Positions 32,672 to 42,208 of a DNA stretch of 64,000 nt are shown piece after piece. A program made the translations under genes and the position numbers. The stretch spans positions 3,720,001-3,784,000 of the forward strand of contig NZ_JAUSWY010000001.1 of the NCBI RefSeq assembly GCF_030815585.1, written 5' to 3'. The stretch comes from Arthrobacter pascens. GTDB lineage: Bacteria > Actinomycetota > Actinomycetes > Actinomycetales > Micrococcaceae. Each line of letters opens with the position of its first letter. Positions within the stretch are counted from its first letter, which is position 1. Below the pieces are notes generated by a model. It did not search any database. It had not been told where the DNA came from and saw only the letters and a list, made by a program, of their open reading frames with translations.

Positions 32672-35600
32672 GTGCATGATGGAGGAATGCAGGAGGATCA
32701 GCCAGCGGAAGCGGGATCGGCGGCGGAATCAACAGCCAGTCCGGGAACCCCCATGGGCCGTTTCAGCCGGCCCACACGAGACTGGTTCCTCGGCGCGTTT
32801 TCGGAGCCCACCCCTGCCCAGAACGGTGCCTGGGACGCCATCTCCTCCGGTTCGCACGCCCTGGTGGTGGCTCCCACCGGATCCGGAAAGACACTTGCCG
32901 CGTTCCTCTGGGCCTTGGACCGGCTGCTGGTCTCCGCTCCCGCTCCGGCTCCGGAGGTGCCCGGGCTCGAGGACCCGCCGGCGAAGGGCAGGCGCCCGCG
33001 CACACCCGGTCGCAAAACCAGGGTGCTGTACATCTCGCCCCTGAAGGCCCTGGGCGTGGACGTCGAACGAAACCTCCGCTCGCCACTGATCGGCATCACG
33101 CAGACTGCCAAGCGGCTGGACCTGCCGGCCCCGTTGATCACCGTGGGCGTCCGTTCCGGAGACACGACGGCGGCGGACCGCCGCTCGCTGCTCAGTCACC
33201 CGCCGGACATCCTCATCACCACCCCCGAGTCACTCTTCCTGATGCTTACCTCCAAGGCGCGGGAGACCCTCGCCGAGGTGGACACCATCATCGTGGATGA
33301 GGTCCACGCGGTGGCCGGAACCAAGCGCGGCGCACACTTGGCGGTCTCCCTGGAGCGGCTGGATGCGCTGTTGCCCAAACCAGCGCAGCGGATCGGTCTA
33401 TCAGCCACGGTGGAGCCCCGGGAGCTCGTGGCGCAGTTCCTCGCGGGTTCCGCGCCCGTGCAAATCGTGGCACCGCCGGCGCACAAGAACTGGGACCTTA
33501 CGGTGTCCGTGCCTGTGGAGGACATGTCCGATCTCCAGGGCGCAGCCGGCGCCTTTGATTCCGGACCTGCCTCCGGGCTGCAGCCGCAGGCATCCATCTG
33601 GCCGCACGTGGAGGAGAAGATTGTTGACCTGGTGCTGACCAACCAATCCACCATCGTCTTCGCCAATTCCCGGCGGCTGGCCGAGCGCCTCACGGCCCGG
33701 CTCAACGAGATCTATGCCGAACGGCAGCTGATCGCTGTTGGCGGCGGGTGGGACGATCCCGCCTCCGACGTCAGGGCAGGGTCCGCTCCGGCCGTCGGAG
33801 TCCCGGCATCCACGGCCACTCCGGCCCATATGATGGCGCAGGCGGGCAGCACCGCCGGCGCCGACCCCGTGCTGGCCCGCGCCCACCACGGCTCCGTCTC
33901 AAAGGACCAGCGGGCACTGATTGAGGATGACCTCAAGTCCGGCCGGCTTCGTTGTGTTGTGGCCACCTCATCGCTGGAACTCGGCATCGACATGGGGGCC
34001 GTGGACCTTGTGGTGCAGGTCGAATCCCCGCCGTCGGTGGCCAGCGGGCTGCAGCGTGTGGGCCGCGCCGGGCACCAGGTGGGAGAGATTTCGCAGGGCG
34101 TGCTGTTCCCCAAGCACCGGGCGGACCTCGTGCACACAGCCATCACGGTGGAAAGGATGCTGGAGGGAAAGATCGAACGGCTCAGTGTCCCCACGAATCC
34201 GCTGGACATCCTGGCGCAGCAGACCGTGGCTGCCACCGCCCTGGGCAGCATCGATGTGGAGGAATGGTTCTCCACTGTCCGGCGGTCCGCCCCGTTCGCG
34301 TCGCTCCCCCGTTCCGCCTTCGAGGCAACGCTGGATCTCTTGGCCGGCCGCTACCCGTCCGACGAATTCGCCGAGCTTCGGCCGCGCATCATCTGGGACC
34401 GCAACGCCGGGACCATCGAGGGCAGGCCAGGCGCCCAACGGCTGGCCGTGACGTCCGGGGGCACCATTCCGGACCGCGGCCTGTTCGGCGTCTACATCAT
34501 CGGCACAGAGGTGGAGGGATTCGCCTCAGCCGGCGGCGACCGAAAAGGCGGCGACGGAAAAGCTGCCGCCTCGCCTGCCAAAGGCGGCCGGCGCGTGGGC
34601 GAACTCGACGAGGAGATGGTGTACGAGTCCAGGGTGGGCGACATCTTCGCCCTGGGTGCCACGAGCTGGAAGATCGAAGACATCACGCACGACCGCGTAC
34701 TGGTATCCCCCGCCTTCGGACAGCCGGGCAAACTCCCCTTCTGGAAAGGCGACTCATTGGGCCGGCCCGTTGACCTGGGCCGCGCCCTGGGCGCTTTCGT
34801 TCGGGAACTGTCCGCCTCTGATCCTGGGCCGGCAGCGGAGCGGTGCGAGGCGAGCGGCCTGGACCAATTCGCCGCCAACAACCTCATCCAGTACCTGGCG
34901 GAACAGAAGCTCGCCACCGAGGTAGTGCCCAGCGATACCACCCTGGTGGTGGAGCGTTTCCACGACGAACTGGGCGACTGGCGGGTGATCCTGCACAGCC
35001 CGTTCGGCATGCCTGTGCATGCGCCGTGGGCACTCGCTGTCGGGCAGCGGCTCCACCAGCGTTACGGCGTTGACGGATCCGCGATGGCCGCCGATGACGG
35101 CATAGTGCTGCGTGTCCCCATGATGGAAGACGAACCTCCCGGAGCTGAGCTTTTCCTGTTCGACCCTGAAGAGCTTGAGCAGATCGTCACTGCGGAGGTT
35201 GGCGGCAGCGCGCTCTTCGCCTCGCGTTTCCGTGAGTGCGCCGCCCGCGCCCTGCTGCTCCCCCGCCAGACTCCCGGCAAGCGGCAGCCGCTGTGGCAAC
35301 AGCGCCAGCGGTCCGCCCAACTGCTGGACGTTGCACGGAAGTACCCCACGTTCCCCATCGTGTTGGAAACAGTCCGGGAGTGCCTGCAGGACGTCTACGA
35401 CCTTCCGGCCCTGAAGGACATCGCTGCATCGGTGGAACGCCGCGAGCTGCGGATCGTGCAGACCACCACCCAGCAGCCCTCGCCCTTCGCCAAATCCCTG
35501 CTGTTCGGCTATGTGGCCCAGTTCCTCTACGAGGGCGACTCCCCGCTGGCGGAACGCCGGGCTGCCGCCTTGGCGCTGGACTCGACACTTCTGAACGAGC

Positions 35601-37732
35601 TCCTTGGCAGGGTTGAGCTGCGTGAGCTGTTGGACGCCAAGGTCATCGAAGCCACCGAGCGGGAGCTCCAGCGCCTTGCGCCGGACCGGCGGGCCCGCGG
35701 CGTGGAAGGTGTGGCAGACCTTCTCCGGCTGCTTGGTCCGCTGGCTCCGGAGGAGGTGGCGGTCCGGCTGGCGGGCGAGGCACCAACCTCCCCGGCCGCG
35801 GCAGGAACCGAAGATGCCGGAACCGGGTACGGCGGCGGAGATCCGGACCGCGCGACGGCGGACACACCGCACGCAGGCACCGCCGTGGCCCTCTCCCACC
35901 TCGCCGCCCTGCAGCGGGCAAACCGGGCCATCAAGGTGAACGTCGGCGGAGCGGAACGCTTTGCCGCCGTCGAGGACGCCGCCCGCCTGCGCGACGCCAT
36001 TGGCGTCCCCTTGCCGATGGGGGTGCCGCTGGCGTTCATCGAACCGGTGGCGGATCCCCTGGGCGACCTCGTCTCCCGGTATGCGCGCACGCACGGACCT
36101 TTCACTGCGGCCGAAGCCGCGGCCAGGCTGGGACTCGGGGTGGCCGTCATCGGCACCGCCCTGAAACGGCTCGCGACGGACGGCCGCGTGGTGGAGGGCG
36201 AATTCCGGCCGCATGGCGCTCCCTCCACAGACGGGCGGGGACAGTCGCCGGAAGAAGCGGCAGCGGAAGCAACGCCACAGCCCACCACCAGCGAATGGTG
36301 CGACGCCGAAGTCCTCCGGAGGCTCCGCCGTCGTTCCCTGGCCGCACTGCGCGCAGAGGTGGAGCCGGTGGACGCTGCCGCCTACGGACGGTTCCTGCCC
36401 GCCTGGCAGCACGTCCGGGCGCCCGGTTCCGGACGCGGCCAGCCGGCGCTGCGCGGGCTCGACGGCATTGTCACCGCCATCGACCAACTGTCCGGGGTAC
36501 CCGTGCCGGCCTCGGCCTGGGAACCGCTGGTCCTGGCCAGCAGGGTCTCCGACTACCAGCCCGCCATGCTGGACGAACTCATGGCTGCCGGTGAGATCCT
36601 CTGGTCCGGGGCCGGTGCCCTGCCCGGAAACGACGGCTGGGTCAGCTTCCACCTTGCCGATTCTGCCGAGCTGACCCTCAATCCCGCCATCGAATACGAG
36701 CCCGGCGACGCGCAGCGGCGGCTTCTCGACCACCTCCGCAACAACGGCGGCGGCTACTTCTTCCGCCAGCTGACGGACGTCGCCGGCGGCATGGACTCAG
36801 TGCTTGGCGATCAGGATGTGGTGTCCGCGCTGTGGGACCTCGCGTGGGCCGGACGGATCACCGGAGACACGTTCGCGCCGGTCCGCGCCCTCATCGCCGG
36901 AGGGCACACTTCCCACCGCCAGGTTGCCCGGCCGCCCCGGGCGCGTTCACTCCGGATGAGCCGCCTGGGCCGGTCGCACGGCACCGGCCTGCTCGGCTCG
37001 CCCGGACTGAGCGGGGGCAGGTACGGATCGATGTCCGCAGCGCCGCCAACTCCGCCCATGGCCGCCGGCCGCTGGTCGGCACTGCCCCTGCCGGAACTGG
37101 ACCCCACCATCCATGCCCGGGCCACGGCCGAGCTCCTGCTGGACCGCTACGGCGTGGTGACGCGTGGCTCGGTCATGGCAGAGCAGATCCTGGGTGGCTT
37201 TGGCCTGATGTACAAGGTGCTGGCCCGGCTGGAGGAGGCCGGCCGCTGCAGGCGTGGCTACTTCATCGAACACCTCGGGGCGGCGCAGTTCGCCGTCCCC
37301 GCAACCGTGGACCGGCTGCGCACCTATTCGGAGGACACCCAGCTCGCCAAGCCGGAACCGGCGGCGCTGGCACTTGCGGCTACGGATCCTGCCAACCCCT
37401 ATGGCGCTGCGCTGCCCTGGCCGGCCCTCAACGTGGAGGCCGGCACGGGGCACCGCCCTGGACGGAAAGCCGGGGCCCTGGTGGTGCTGGTGGACGGTGC
37501 ACTTGTGCTGTATGTGGAGCGGGGCGGGAAGACCCTGCTGGCCTTCAGCGACGACGAGGCAGTGCTGGCGGCCGCCGGCGCAGCACTGGTAGGCGTGGTG
37601 ACCCGGAGGGCCGTGGACAAGCTGGTGATGGAAAAGGTCAACGGCCACGGCATCCTGGACACACCGGTGGCGGCCGCACTGTCAGCTGCGGGGGCCTACT
37701 CCACACCCAAGGGATTGAGGGTCCGTGCCTGA
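32672..37732 (+). CDS. lhr: Lhr-type DNA repair helicase (large helicase-related protein)
   Basis: 1686 residues if GTG 32672 is used; a long SF2 helicase of the Lhr type. Helicase core: Walker A APTGSGKT (67-74), SPLKALGVD, TTPESL, DEVH (209-212), then in the second RecA domain VATSSLELGIDMG and QRVGRAGHQ. A winged-helix and beta-barrel Lhr-core follow, then the long Lhr C-terminal region. Two low-complexity inserts (about 365-395 and 1040-1070) are Ala/Gly rich. In mycobacteria Lhr unwinds 3' to 5' in DNA repair. Start is uncertain: ATG 32687 has GGAGG too close, and ATG 32753 (MGRFSRP) fits family N termini. It overlaps nei2 by eight bases. Confidence 0.95.
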   Translation: MHDGGMQEDQPAEAGSAAESTASPGTPMGRFSRPTRDWFLGAFSEPTPAQNGAWDAISSGSHALVVAPTGSGKTLAAFLWALDRLLVSAPAPAPEVPGLEDPPAKGRRPRTPGRKTRVLYISPLKALGVDVERNLRSPLIGITQTAKRLDLPAPLITVGVRSGDTTAADRRSLLSHPPDILITTPESLFLMLTSKARETLAEVDTIIVDEVHAVAGTKRGAHLAVSLERLDALLPKPAQRIGLSATVEPRELVAQFLAGSAPVQIVAPPAHKNWDLTVSVPVEDMSDLQGAAGAFDSGPASGLQPQASIWPHVEEKIVDLVLTNQSTIVFANSRRLAERLTARLNEIYAERQLIAVGGGWDDPASDVRAGSAPAVGVPASTATPAHMMAQAGSTAGADPVLARAHHGSVSKDQRALIEDDLKSGRLRCVVATSSLELGIDMGAVDLVVQVESPPSVASGLQRVGRAGHQVGEISQGVLFPKHRADLVHTAITVERMLEGKIERLSVPTNPLDILAQQTVAATALGSIDVEEWFSTVRRSAPFASLPRSAFEATLDLLAGRYPSDEFAELRPRIIWDRNAGTIEGRPGAQRLAVTSGGTIPDRGLFGVYIIGTEVEGFASAGGDRKGGDGKAAASPAKGGRRVGELDEEMVYESRVGDIFALGATSWKIEDITHDRVLVSPAFGQPGKLPFWKGDSLGRPVDLGRALGAFVRELSASDPGPAAERCEASGLDQFAANNLIQYLAEQKLATEVVPSDTTLVVERFHDELGDWRVILHSPFGMPVHAPWALAVGQRLHQRYGVDGSAMAADDGIVLRVPMMEDEPPGAELFLFDPEELEQIVTAEVGGSALFASRFRECAARALLLPRQTPGKRQPLWQQRQRSAQLLDVARKYPTFPIVLETVRECLQDVYDLPALKDIAASVERRELRIVQTTTQQPSPFAKSLLFGYVAQFLYEGDSPLAERRAAALALDSTLLNELLGRVELRELLDAKVIEATERELQRLAPDRRARGVEGVADLLRLLGPLAPEEVAVRLAGEAPTSPAAAGTEDAGTGYGGGDPDRATADTPHAGTAVALSHLAALQRANRAIKVNVGGAERFAAVEDAARLRDAIGVPLPMGVPLAFIEPVADPLGDLVSRYARTHGPFTAAEAAARLGLGVAVIGTALKRLATDGRVVEGEFRPHGAPSTDGRGQSPEEAAAEATPQPTTSEWCDAEVLRRLRRRSLAALRAEVEPVDAAAYGRFLPAWQHVRAPGSGRGQPALRGLDGIVTAIDQLSGVPVPASAWEPLVLASRVSDYQPAMLDELMAAGEILWSGAGALPGNDGWVSFHLADSAELTLNPAIEYEPGDAQRRLLDHLRNNGGGYFFRQLTDVAGGMDSVLGDQDVVSALWDLAWAGRITGDTFAPVRALIAGGHTSHRQVARPPRARSLRMSRLGRSHGTGLLGSPGLSGGRYGSMSAAPPTPPMAAGRWSALPLPELDPTIHARATAELLLDRYGVVTRGSVMAEQILGGFGLMYKVLARLEEAGRCRRGYFIEHLGAAQFAVPATVDRLRTYSEDTQLAKPEPAALALAATDPANPYGAALPWPALNVEAGTGHRPGRKAGALVVLVDGALVLYVERGGKTLLAFSDDEAVLAAAGAALVGVVTRRAVDKLVMEKVNGHGILDTPVAAALSAAGAYSTPKGLRVRA

Positions 37733-38555
37733 GGGTGACTCCGTCTGGCGGGCCGCAGCCCAGCTTCACAATGCCCTGGCGGGGCAGAAGCTCATCGCCT
37801 CGGACTTCCGTGTGCCCCGGTTCGCCACCCTCAACCTGGCGGGCTGGACAGTGGCGGAGGTGGTCCCCCGCGGAAAGCACCTGCTTATGAGGGTGCACGG
37901 GCCGGACGAGCAAAAGCTCACCATCCACTCACACCTGAAAATGGAAGGGGTGTGGCAGGTCTATCCACCAGGTGGACGCTGGAGGAAGCCCGGCTTCACG
38001 GCCCGGTGTGTGCTCCGCACGGCGGCGGCAGACGCTGTCGGCTTTTCCCTGGGCATTGTGGAGGTGGTCCGCACCGCGGACGAGGATTCGATCGTTGGCC
38101 ACCTCGGGCCGGACCTGCTGGGGCCCGGCTGGGACCCGGCGGAAGCGGAACAGCGGATCCGCTCAGCCCCGGAGGTACCTATCGGCGTGGCGCTGCTGGA
38201 CCAGCGCAACCTCGCGGGCATCGGCAACATCTACCGCTGTGAGGCCTGCTTCCTGTCCGGCGTTCACCCGGCGTCCCCTGTTTCGGCGGTCCCTGACCTC
38301 GGGACTTTGATGACGGATGCGAAACAGCTCCTGGAAGCCAACCTGGGACCGGGGCGGCGGATGACCATCCTCAATCCCCGCGGCATGCCCGTGGGAAGGA
38401 TGGCGGGCCGCCCGGGCTACTGGGTCTACCGCCGGGAGCACCAGCCCTGCCTGAAATGCGGCACCCCAATCCGCCGGACCGTCCTGGGCAGGCCCAACGG
38501 CGAGGAAGAACGGGACATCTATTTCTGTCCGCACTGCCAGCCGCTGTTGTCCTAA
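37725..38555 (+). CDS. nei2: Formamidopyrimidine/endonuclease VIII-type DNA glycosylase (Nei2)
   Basis: 276 residues, Fpg/Nei family. Mature N terminus PEGDSVWRAA supplies catalytic Pro2 and Glu3; the conserved Lys is in VPRGKHLLMRV; the H2TH region reads LLDQRNLAGIGNIYRCEACF; the C-terminal zinc finger is CLKCGTP...CPHCQP. It removes oxidised bases and nicks the DNA by beta/delta elimination. The GTG start overlaps the end of lhr by eight bases, so the two are translationally coupled. Confidence 0.94.
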   Translation: MPEGDSVWRAAAQLHNALAGQKLIASDFRVPRFATLNLAGWTVAEVVPRGKHLLMRVHGPDEQKLTIHSHLKMEGVWQVYPPGGRWRKPGFTARCVLRTAAADAVGFSLGIVEVVRTADEDSIVGHLGPDLLGPGWDPAEAEQRIRSAPEVPIGVALLDQRNLAGIGNIYRCEACFLSGVHPASPVSAVPDLGTLMTDAKQLLEANLGPGRRMTILNPRGMPVGRMAGRPGYWVYRREHQPCLKCGTPIRRTVLGRPNGEEERDIYFCPHCQPLLS

Positions 38556-38579
38556 GGATCGTGTGCCGCAGTTCCTGAC

Positions 38580-39248
38580 CTACTTGACATCCGCTTCGAC
38601 GGTGGCGGTTTCAAGGGTGGCAGGGGTTTCTGGTTCAACGGCATCATCGTCTCGGGCTTCGGCCGGAAGACTCGCAGGAACCATAAACCGCGGCAGCAGC
38701 AGCTGCACCAGGGGTCCGATCGCCAGGGCGTACACCACCGTGCCCACCCCCACGGAACCGCCCAGCAGCCAGCCGACACCCAGCACCACCACTTCGATCA
38801 GGGTCCGGGACACCCGGACTGACCAGCCGGTGCGCCTGGCAAGGCCTGTCATCAGGCCATCCCTGGCACCGGGGCCGAACCGTGCGCCGATGTAGCAGGC
38901 GGAGGCGATTCCGTTCAGCAGCACGGCGCCCGCCAGCATCGCGATCTGGCCGCCCAGGTTGGCGGCCTCTGGGATGAGGGCCAGGCCGACATCGGCGAAC
39001 ACGCCAACCAGTACGGCGTTGCACAGTGTCCCGAAACCGGGCCACTGGCGCAGCGGAATCCAGAGAATCAACACCAGGAAGCTCACGATGATGACCACCA
39101 CTCCGATGCTCAGCCCGGTAATTCCGGCCAGGCCCTGGTGAAAGACGTCCCAAGGGTCCAGGCCCAGTCCGGCGCGGATGAAGATGGCCAGCGAGAGGCC
39201 ATACATGGCAAGGCCGGTAAAGAGTTGGAGAAGTCTGCGAGTCATCAT
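38580..39248 (-). CDS. YczE/YitT-family membrane protein
   Basis: 222 residues with about six membrane helices (LLQLFTGLAMYGLSLAIFIR; SIGVVVIIVSFLVLILW; LEVVVLGVGWLLGG-like). The motif RAGLGLDPWDVFHQGLA after helix 1 is typical of YczE-like proteins, whose transport role is unproven. The start is ATG 39248 (MMTRRLL); the frame upstream is not family-like. It is divergent from a MocR regulator with a short operator-rich gap, a classic pairing (ycxD/yczE in Bacillus), so it is probably its target. Confidence 0.88.
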   Translation of the reverse strand: MMTRRLLQLFTGLAMYGLSLAIFIRAGLGLDPWDVFHQGLAGITGLSIGVVVIIVSFLVLILWIPLRQWPGFGTLCNAVLVGVFADVGLALIPEAANLGGQIAMLAGAVLLNGIASACYIGARFGPGARDGLMTGLARRTGWSVRVSRTLIEVVVLGVGWLLGGSVGVGTVVYALAIGPLVQLLLPRFMVPASLPAEARDDDAVEPETPATLETATVEADVK

Positions 39249-39267
39249 TTGACCACTCTGGCAGAAA

Positions 39268-39308
39268 ACTGGCATTGAATTACATAGCCAGTCTGAGATA
39301 CTGGCTGC
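39268..39308 (+). promoter_or_regulatory. MocR promoter/operator with three ACTGGC half-sites, leaderless start
   Basis: Half-sites ACTGGC at 39268-39273 and 39300-39305 are direct repeats; an inverted copy AGCCAGT lies at 39286-39292. TTGAAT-16-GATACT (the latter at 39297-39302) places the transcription start at or next to the ATG at 39309, so the MocR message looks leaderless. Mixed direct and inverted half-sites are usual for MocR regulators. Confidence 0.6.
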
Positions 39309-40904
39309 ATGTCCGGCTCTCTGAACCCCTCGGCACTGGCCCGTCTCCTGGGCACGTGGCACCTCGGTGCCGCACCCGCCTACCGCGAGCTGGCCGACGT
39401 CGTGCGTCTCCTGGTCCTGGACGGCAGGGTGCCGCTGGACACGGCACTGCCCAGCGAGCGGGCGTTGTCCGAGGCGCTCGGCGTCAGCCGGACCACCGTG
39501 ACGGCAGCCTATGCCCACCTGCGCGAGGGAGGGTTTCTCAGCAGCGGCCAGGGCAGCAGGGGGCGCACCCGGATCCCCCGTTTGACCGCGCTGGGCGCTT
39601 CTGTGCTTACCGGTTCCGCGTCCACGGGTCCGGTAAACGCCAGCCTCTCAGCCGGAGACCGCCCAGCCCCTGGGCTCGCAGCCCCTGGGCTCGCCGCACC
39701 CGGGCTGGCAGCACCCGGGCTGGCAGCACCTGGACTGGCCGCACCGGAGGGACTGATAGACCTCGCGTACGCGTCGCTTCCAGCCAGCGGGGAGGTGGTG
39801 CACCGTGCGTTCGCCGCAGCCCTGACCGAGCTCCCGGCACTGCTGCCCGGGTTCGGGTACGACGCCATCGGCCTGCTGCCCCTGCGCGAGGCTATTGCGG
39901 AGCGCTACAGTTCGGCCGGTGTTCCTACTACCGCCGCGCAGGTCCTGGTGACCTCGGGCGCCCAACATGCGCTCAACATCGTGATCCGTGCCCTGGCTGC
40001 CCGCCAGGACCGGGTGCTGGTGGAGCATCCCAGCTACCCCAACGCGCTGGACGCCATCCGGGTGGCGGGCTGTCGGCCGGTTCCGGTGGCATTTGCGGCA
40101 GCCGGCCATGACGCCACCCATGGCCAAGTCCCCGTGTGGGACATGGCCGCACTGCAGTCCGCGTTGCTCCAGCAGCGGCCCAAGATCGCATATGTGGTGC
40201 CGGACTTCCACAACCCCACAGGGCAGCTGATGCCCAATGCCCTGCGCCGCCAGCTGGTCCGCGCCGCTGGGGCCGCCGGAACGGTGCTGGTGGTGGACGA
40301 GACGCTCCGGGAATTGAACCTCGACGGCGCCGCCACCTCTCACGTCGCTGCATTCAGTCCTGCCGTGGTCACCATCGGCTCGCTCAGCAAGTCCCATTGG
40401 GGCGGGCTCCGTACGGGCTGGATCCGTGCCGCCGAACCCCTTATCCAGCGCTTCGCTGCGGCACGGACATCCCTGGACCTGGGCGGCCCGGTCATGGATC
40501 AACTGGCAGCGGCGCACCTGGTCCGTGCCCTGGACGAGCCGCTGCCGGCACGGCTCGCCGCCCTACGGGACAACCGCGGAGCCCTGCTTGAGCTTCTGGC
40601 CGGCCACCTGCCCGAGTGGGAAACGCCCCTGCCTGCCGGCGGACTGTCCGTCTGGTGCAGGCTGCCGGCCCCGGTCAGCACGGCCCTCACCGTGATCGCC
40701 CCGGATTTCGGCATCAGGCTGGCTGCAGGACCGCGCTTCGGAATCGGTGGAGCCTTTGAACGCTACCTCCGCGTCCCGTTCACGCTGCCACCCGAGCACC
40801 TGGAAACAGCAGTGCTGGCTCTGCGGTCAGCCCAGGACAGGCTCGACGCCGCCCCGCAGCTCCGCCGGACACTCAAGAACGCGCCGGCCGTAGCCATCGC
40901 CTGA
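39309..40904 (+). CDS. MocR-type PLP-binding GntR transcriptional regulator
   Basis: 531 residues: GntR winged helix (about 20-85; LPSERALSEALGVSRTTVTAAYAHL), a repetitive linker, and a fold-type I aminotransferase domain (about 150-510). PLP features: TSGAQHALNIVIRALA, VPDFHNPTGQLMP, and the Schiff-base Lys in GSLSKSHWGGLRTGW. The linker contains five copies of Ala-Pro-Gly-Leu-Ala from a 15-bp tandem repeat (39666-39740). It would sense a PLP-reactive amine and control the divergent YczE-like gene. The ATG has no ribosome site, in line with a leaderless message. Confidence 0.93.
   Translation: MSGSLNPSALARLLGTWHLGAAPAYRELADVVRLLVLDGRVPLDTALPSERALSEALGVSRTTVTAAYAHLREGGFLSSGQGSRGRTRIPRLTALGASVLTGSASTGPVNASLSAGDRPAPGLAAPGLAAPGLAAPGLAAPGLAAPEGLIDLAYASLPASGEVVHRAFAAALTELPALLPGFGYDAIGLLPLREAIAERYSSAGVPTTAAQVLVTSGAQHALNIVIRALAARQDRVLVEHPSYPNALDAIRVAGCRPVPVAFAAAGHDATHGQVPVWDMAALQSALLQQRPKIAYVVPDFHNPTGQLMPNALRRQLVRAAGAAGTVLVVDETLRELNLDGAATSHVAAFSPAVVTIGSLSKSHWGGLRTGWIRAAEPLIQRFAAARTSLDLGGPVMDQLAAAHLVRALDEPLPARLAALRDNRGALLELLAGHLPEWETPLPAGGLSVWCRLPAPVSTALTVIAPDFGIRLAAGPRFGIGGAFERYLRVPFTLPPEHLETAVLALRSAQDRLDAAPQLRRTLKNAPAVAIA
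39666..39740 (+). repeat. Five in-frame 15-bp tandem repeats in the MocR linker
   Basis: Units such as GCCCCTGGGCTCGCA encode APGLA five times between the DNA-binding and aminotransferase domains. Units differ at third positions. Copy-number change would alter linker length without breaking the frame. Confidence 0.9.
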
Positions 40905-40973
40905 CAGGTCGCCTTCCATCCGGTCCAGCCGCGCCGCCGCCCCCACGCAGTGCCCTGCCACCCTGCTCGCCGG

Positions 40974-41492
40974 CTAACCGTCCTCGGACGGCCGCCCGGC
41001 AGGGGCCGTCCCCGCGGTCCGGCCCATGCGCTGCTTTGCGGTATTGCTTCCGGGGCCCACGGGGACATGCACCGTGGCCTTGGCCAGGCCAAAGAGTGGC
41101 ATCCCGTTGTAGACCACCTCGATCCCCCGGGCAGGCACCTGGTACGTCTCGTGCCAGACCCCGGCATCTCCGGTCCCGGCGAGTTCCTTCATAAATCGGC
41201 GCCAGGGTGCCAGATGAGGGGACTCCCGGTCCGCGGCGAACTTCCGCAAGTGCTCCGGACTCTCCCAATAGCTGAGCAGCATGGTGGTGCGACCGAACCA
41301 CTGCTCGTAGCCGAGCATTCCCGCCGCCGGGTCCGCGGCCAGATGCTGGAGCATCCGGGGCATGGCGGCCGCCACCTTGCCGACAGTTGCGACCTTCCAC
41401 CACCGGTTTGCCCTCATTCCGATCAGGAAGACCGTTACGGATTCACGTTCCGGGTCAGCGGTATAGCGGCCCGGAAATACTTTCTGCGCCAT
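40974..41492 (-). CDS. DUF4188 protein (dehydratase-like/ABM-type)
   Basis: 172 residues, DUF4188 type. Recognisable parts: KVFPGRYTADPERESVTVFL at the N terminus, the conserved MRANRWWKVATVGKVAAAM, GYEQWFGRTTMLLSYWESPE, and WHETYQVPARGIEVVYNGMP. The family is an alpha/beta-barrel dimer fold related to monooxygenase-like and aldoxime-dehydratase-like proteins; no reaction is proven. AAGGAGT precedes ATG 41492. It is divergent from a TetR gene with a long palindrome between, so it is the likely repression target. Confidence 0.85.
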   Translation of the reverse strand: MAQKVFPGRYTADPERESVTVFLIGMRANRWWKVATVGKVAAAMPRMLQHLAADPAAGMLGYEQWFGRTTMLLSYWESPEHLRKFAADRESPHLAPWRRFMKELAGTGDAGVWHETYQVPARGIEVVYNGMPLFGLAKATVHVPVGPGSNTAKQRMGRTAGTAPAGRPSEDG

Positions 41493-41525
41493 CGGAACTC
41501 CTTGCGTTCTTTGTTTCACAACCCT

Positions 41526-41561
41526 GTTTCATAACATTGTTACGAAACAAGGTTATGAAAC
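41526..41561. promoter_or_regulatory. 36-bp near-perfect palindrome, probable TetR operator
   Basis: Two 18-base arms match at 16 positions; the outer ten bases GTTTCATAAC (41526-41535) and GTTATGAAAC (41552-41561) are exact. It ends one base before the TetR start and lies 33 bases before the DUF4188 start, so one bound complex would cover both promoters. An extra half-site GTTTCACAAC lies at 41513-41522. Confidence 0.75.
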
Positions 41562-41562
41562 A

Positions 41563-42147
41563 ATGGACTCCATGGCAAGACCTGTAGTGCACACCGATTC
41601 CCTGAGGCAGGAGCTGTTGGCTGTCACCGCCGACCTGGTAGACCGCGACGGTCCCGGGCGGGTGACACTGCGGGATGTGGCAGCAGCTGCCCGCACCTCC
41701 ACCACGGCCGTCTATTCGCTGTTCGGCGGAAAATCCCAACTCCTGACCGCCGTCGTGGACGACGGGTTCCGGTCATTCCATGACTCACAGGTGGCCGCCT
41801 CCCCAGGCGGGCTTCGGGAACTGGGCGTTGCCTACCGGGCCTGGGCGCTGGAGCACCGGGCGCTTTACAGGCTGATGTTCGGTGGCGCGCTGGCCGCTTA
41901 CGTCGATTGCCAGCCCAGTCCAGAGGCTGCCGCCGATGCCATGGAGCCCCTCATGGATGCAGTCGCTTCCGCCCAGTCCGCAGGAATTCTGCTGCCGGCA
42001 CCCGTGGAAATGGTCGCCGTCGCAATCTGGGGCCAGGTCCACGGCCTGGTGAGCCTGGAACTGGCACAGGTGGGGCCGCCGGACGCAGACTGGGCCACCG
42101 CTTACGGCGCAGCCCTCGACGCCCTCGCCCGCGGCTGGGCCGCCTGA
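41563..42147 (+). CDS. TetR-family transcriptional regulator
   Basis: 194 residues. HTH region RVTLRDVAAAARTSTTAVYSLFGGKSQLL (about 33-61, TetR pattern with Tyr and Phe before GGK), then a helical ligand domain with the TetR C-terminal WHG/TetR-like motif (VAIWGQVHGLVSLELAQV). It probably represses the divergent DUF4188 gene and itself through the 36-bp palindrome at its start. ATG 41563 or 41572; no ribosome site is visible for either, so the message may be leaderless. Confidence 0.9.
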   Translation: MDSMARPVVHTDSLRQELLAVTADLVDRDGPGRVTLRDVAAAARTSTTAVYSLFGGKSQLLTAVVDDGFRSFHDSQVAASPGGLRELGVAYRAWALEHRALYRLMFGGALAAYVDCQPSPEAAADAMEPLMDAVASAQSAGILLPAPVEMVAVAIWGQVHGLVSLELAQVGPPDADWATAYGAALDALARGWAA

Positions 42148-42208
42148 CGACGCTGAATCCACGAGCGGCCGCGCGGATTTTCCCGACGCGCCGATTCACC
42201 CCGCGACG

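Noticed and set aside
34754..36733. 659-codon minus-strand frame
   Set aside because: Antisense shadow of lhr caused by high third-position GC; the translation is low complexity and without motifs.
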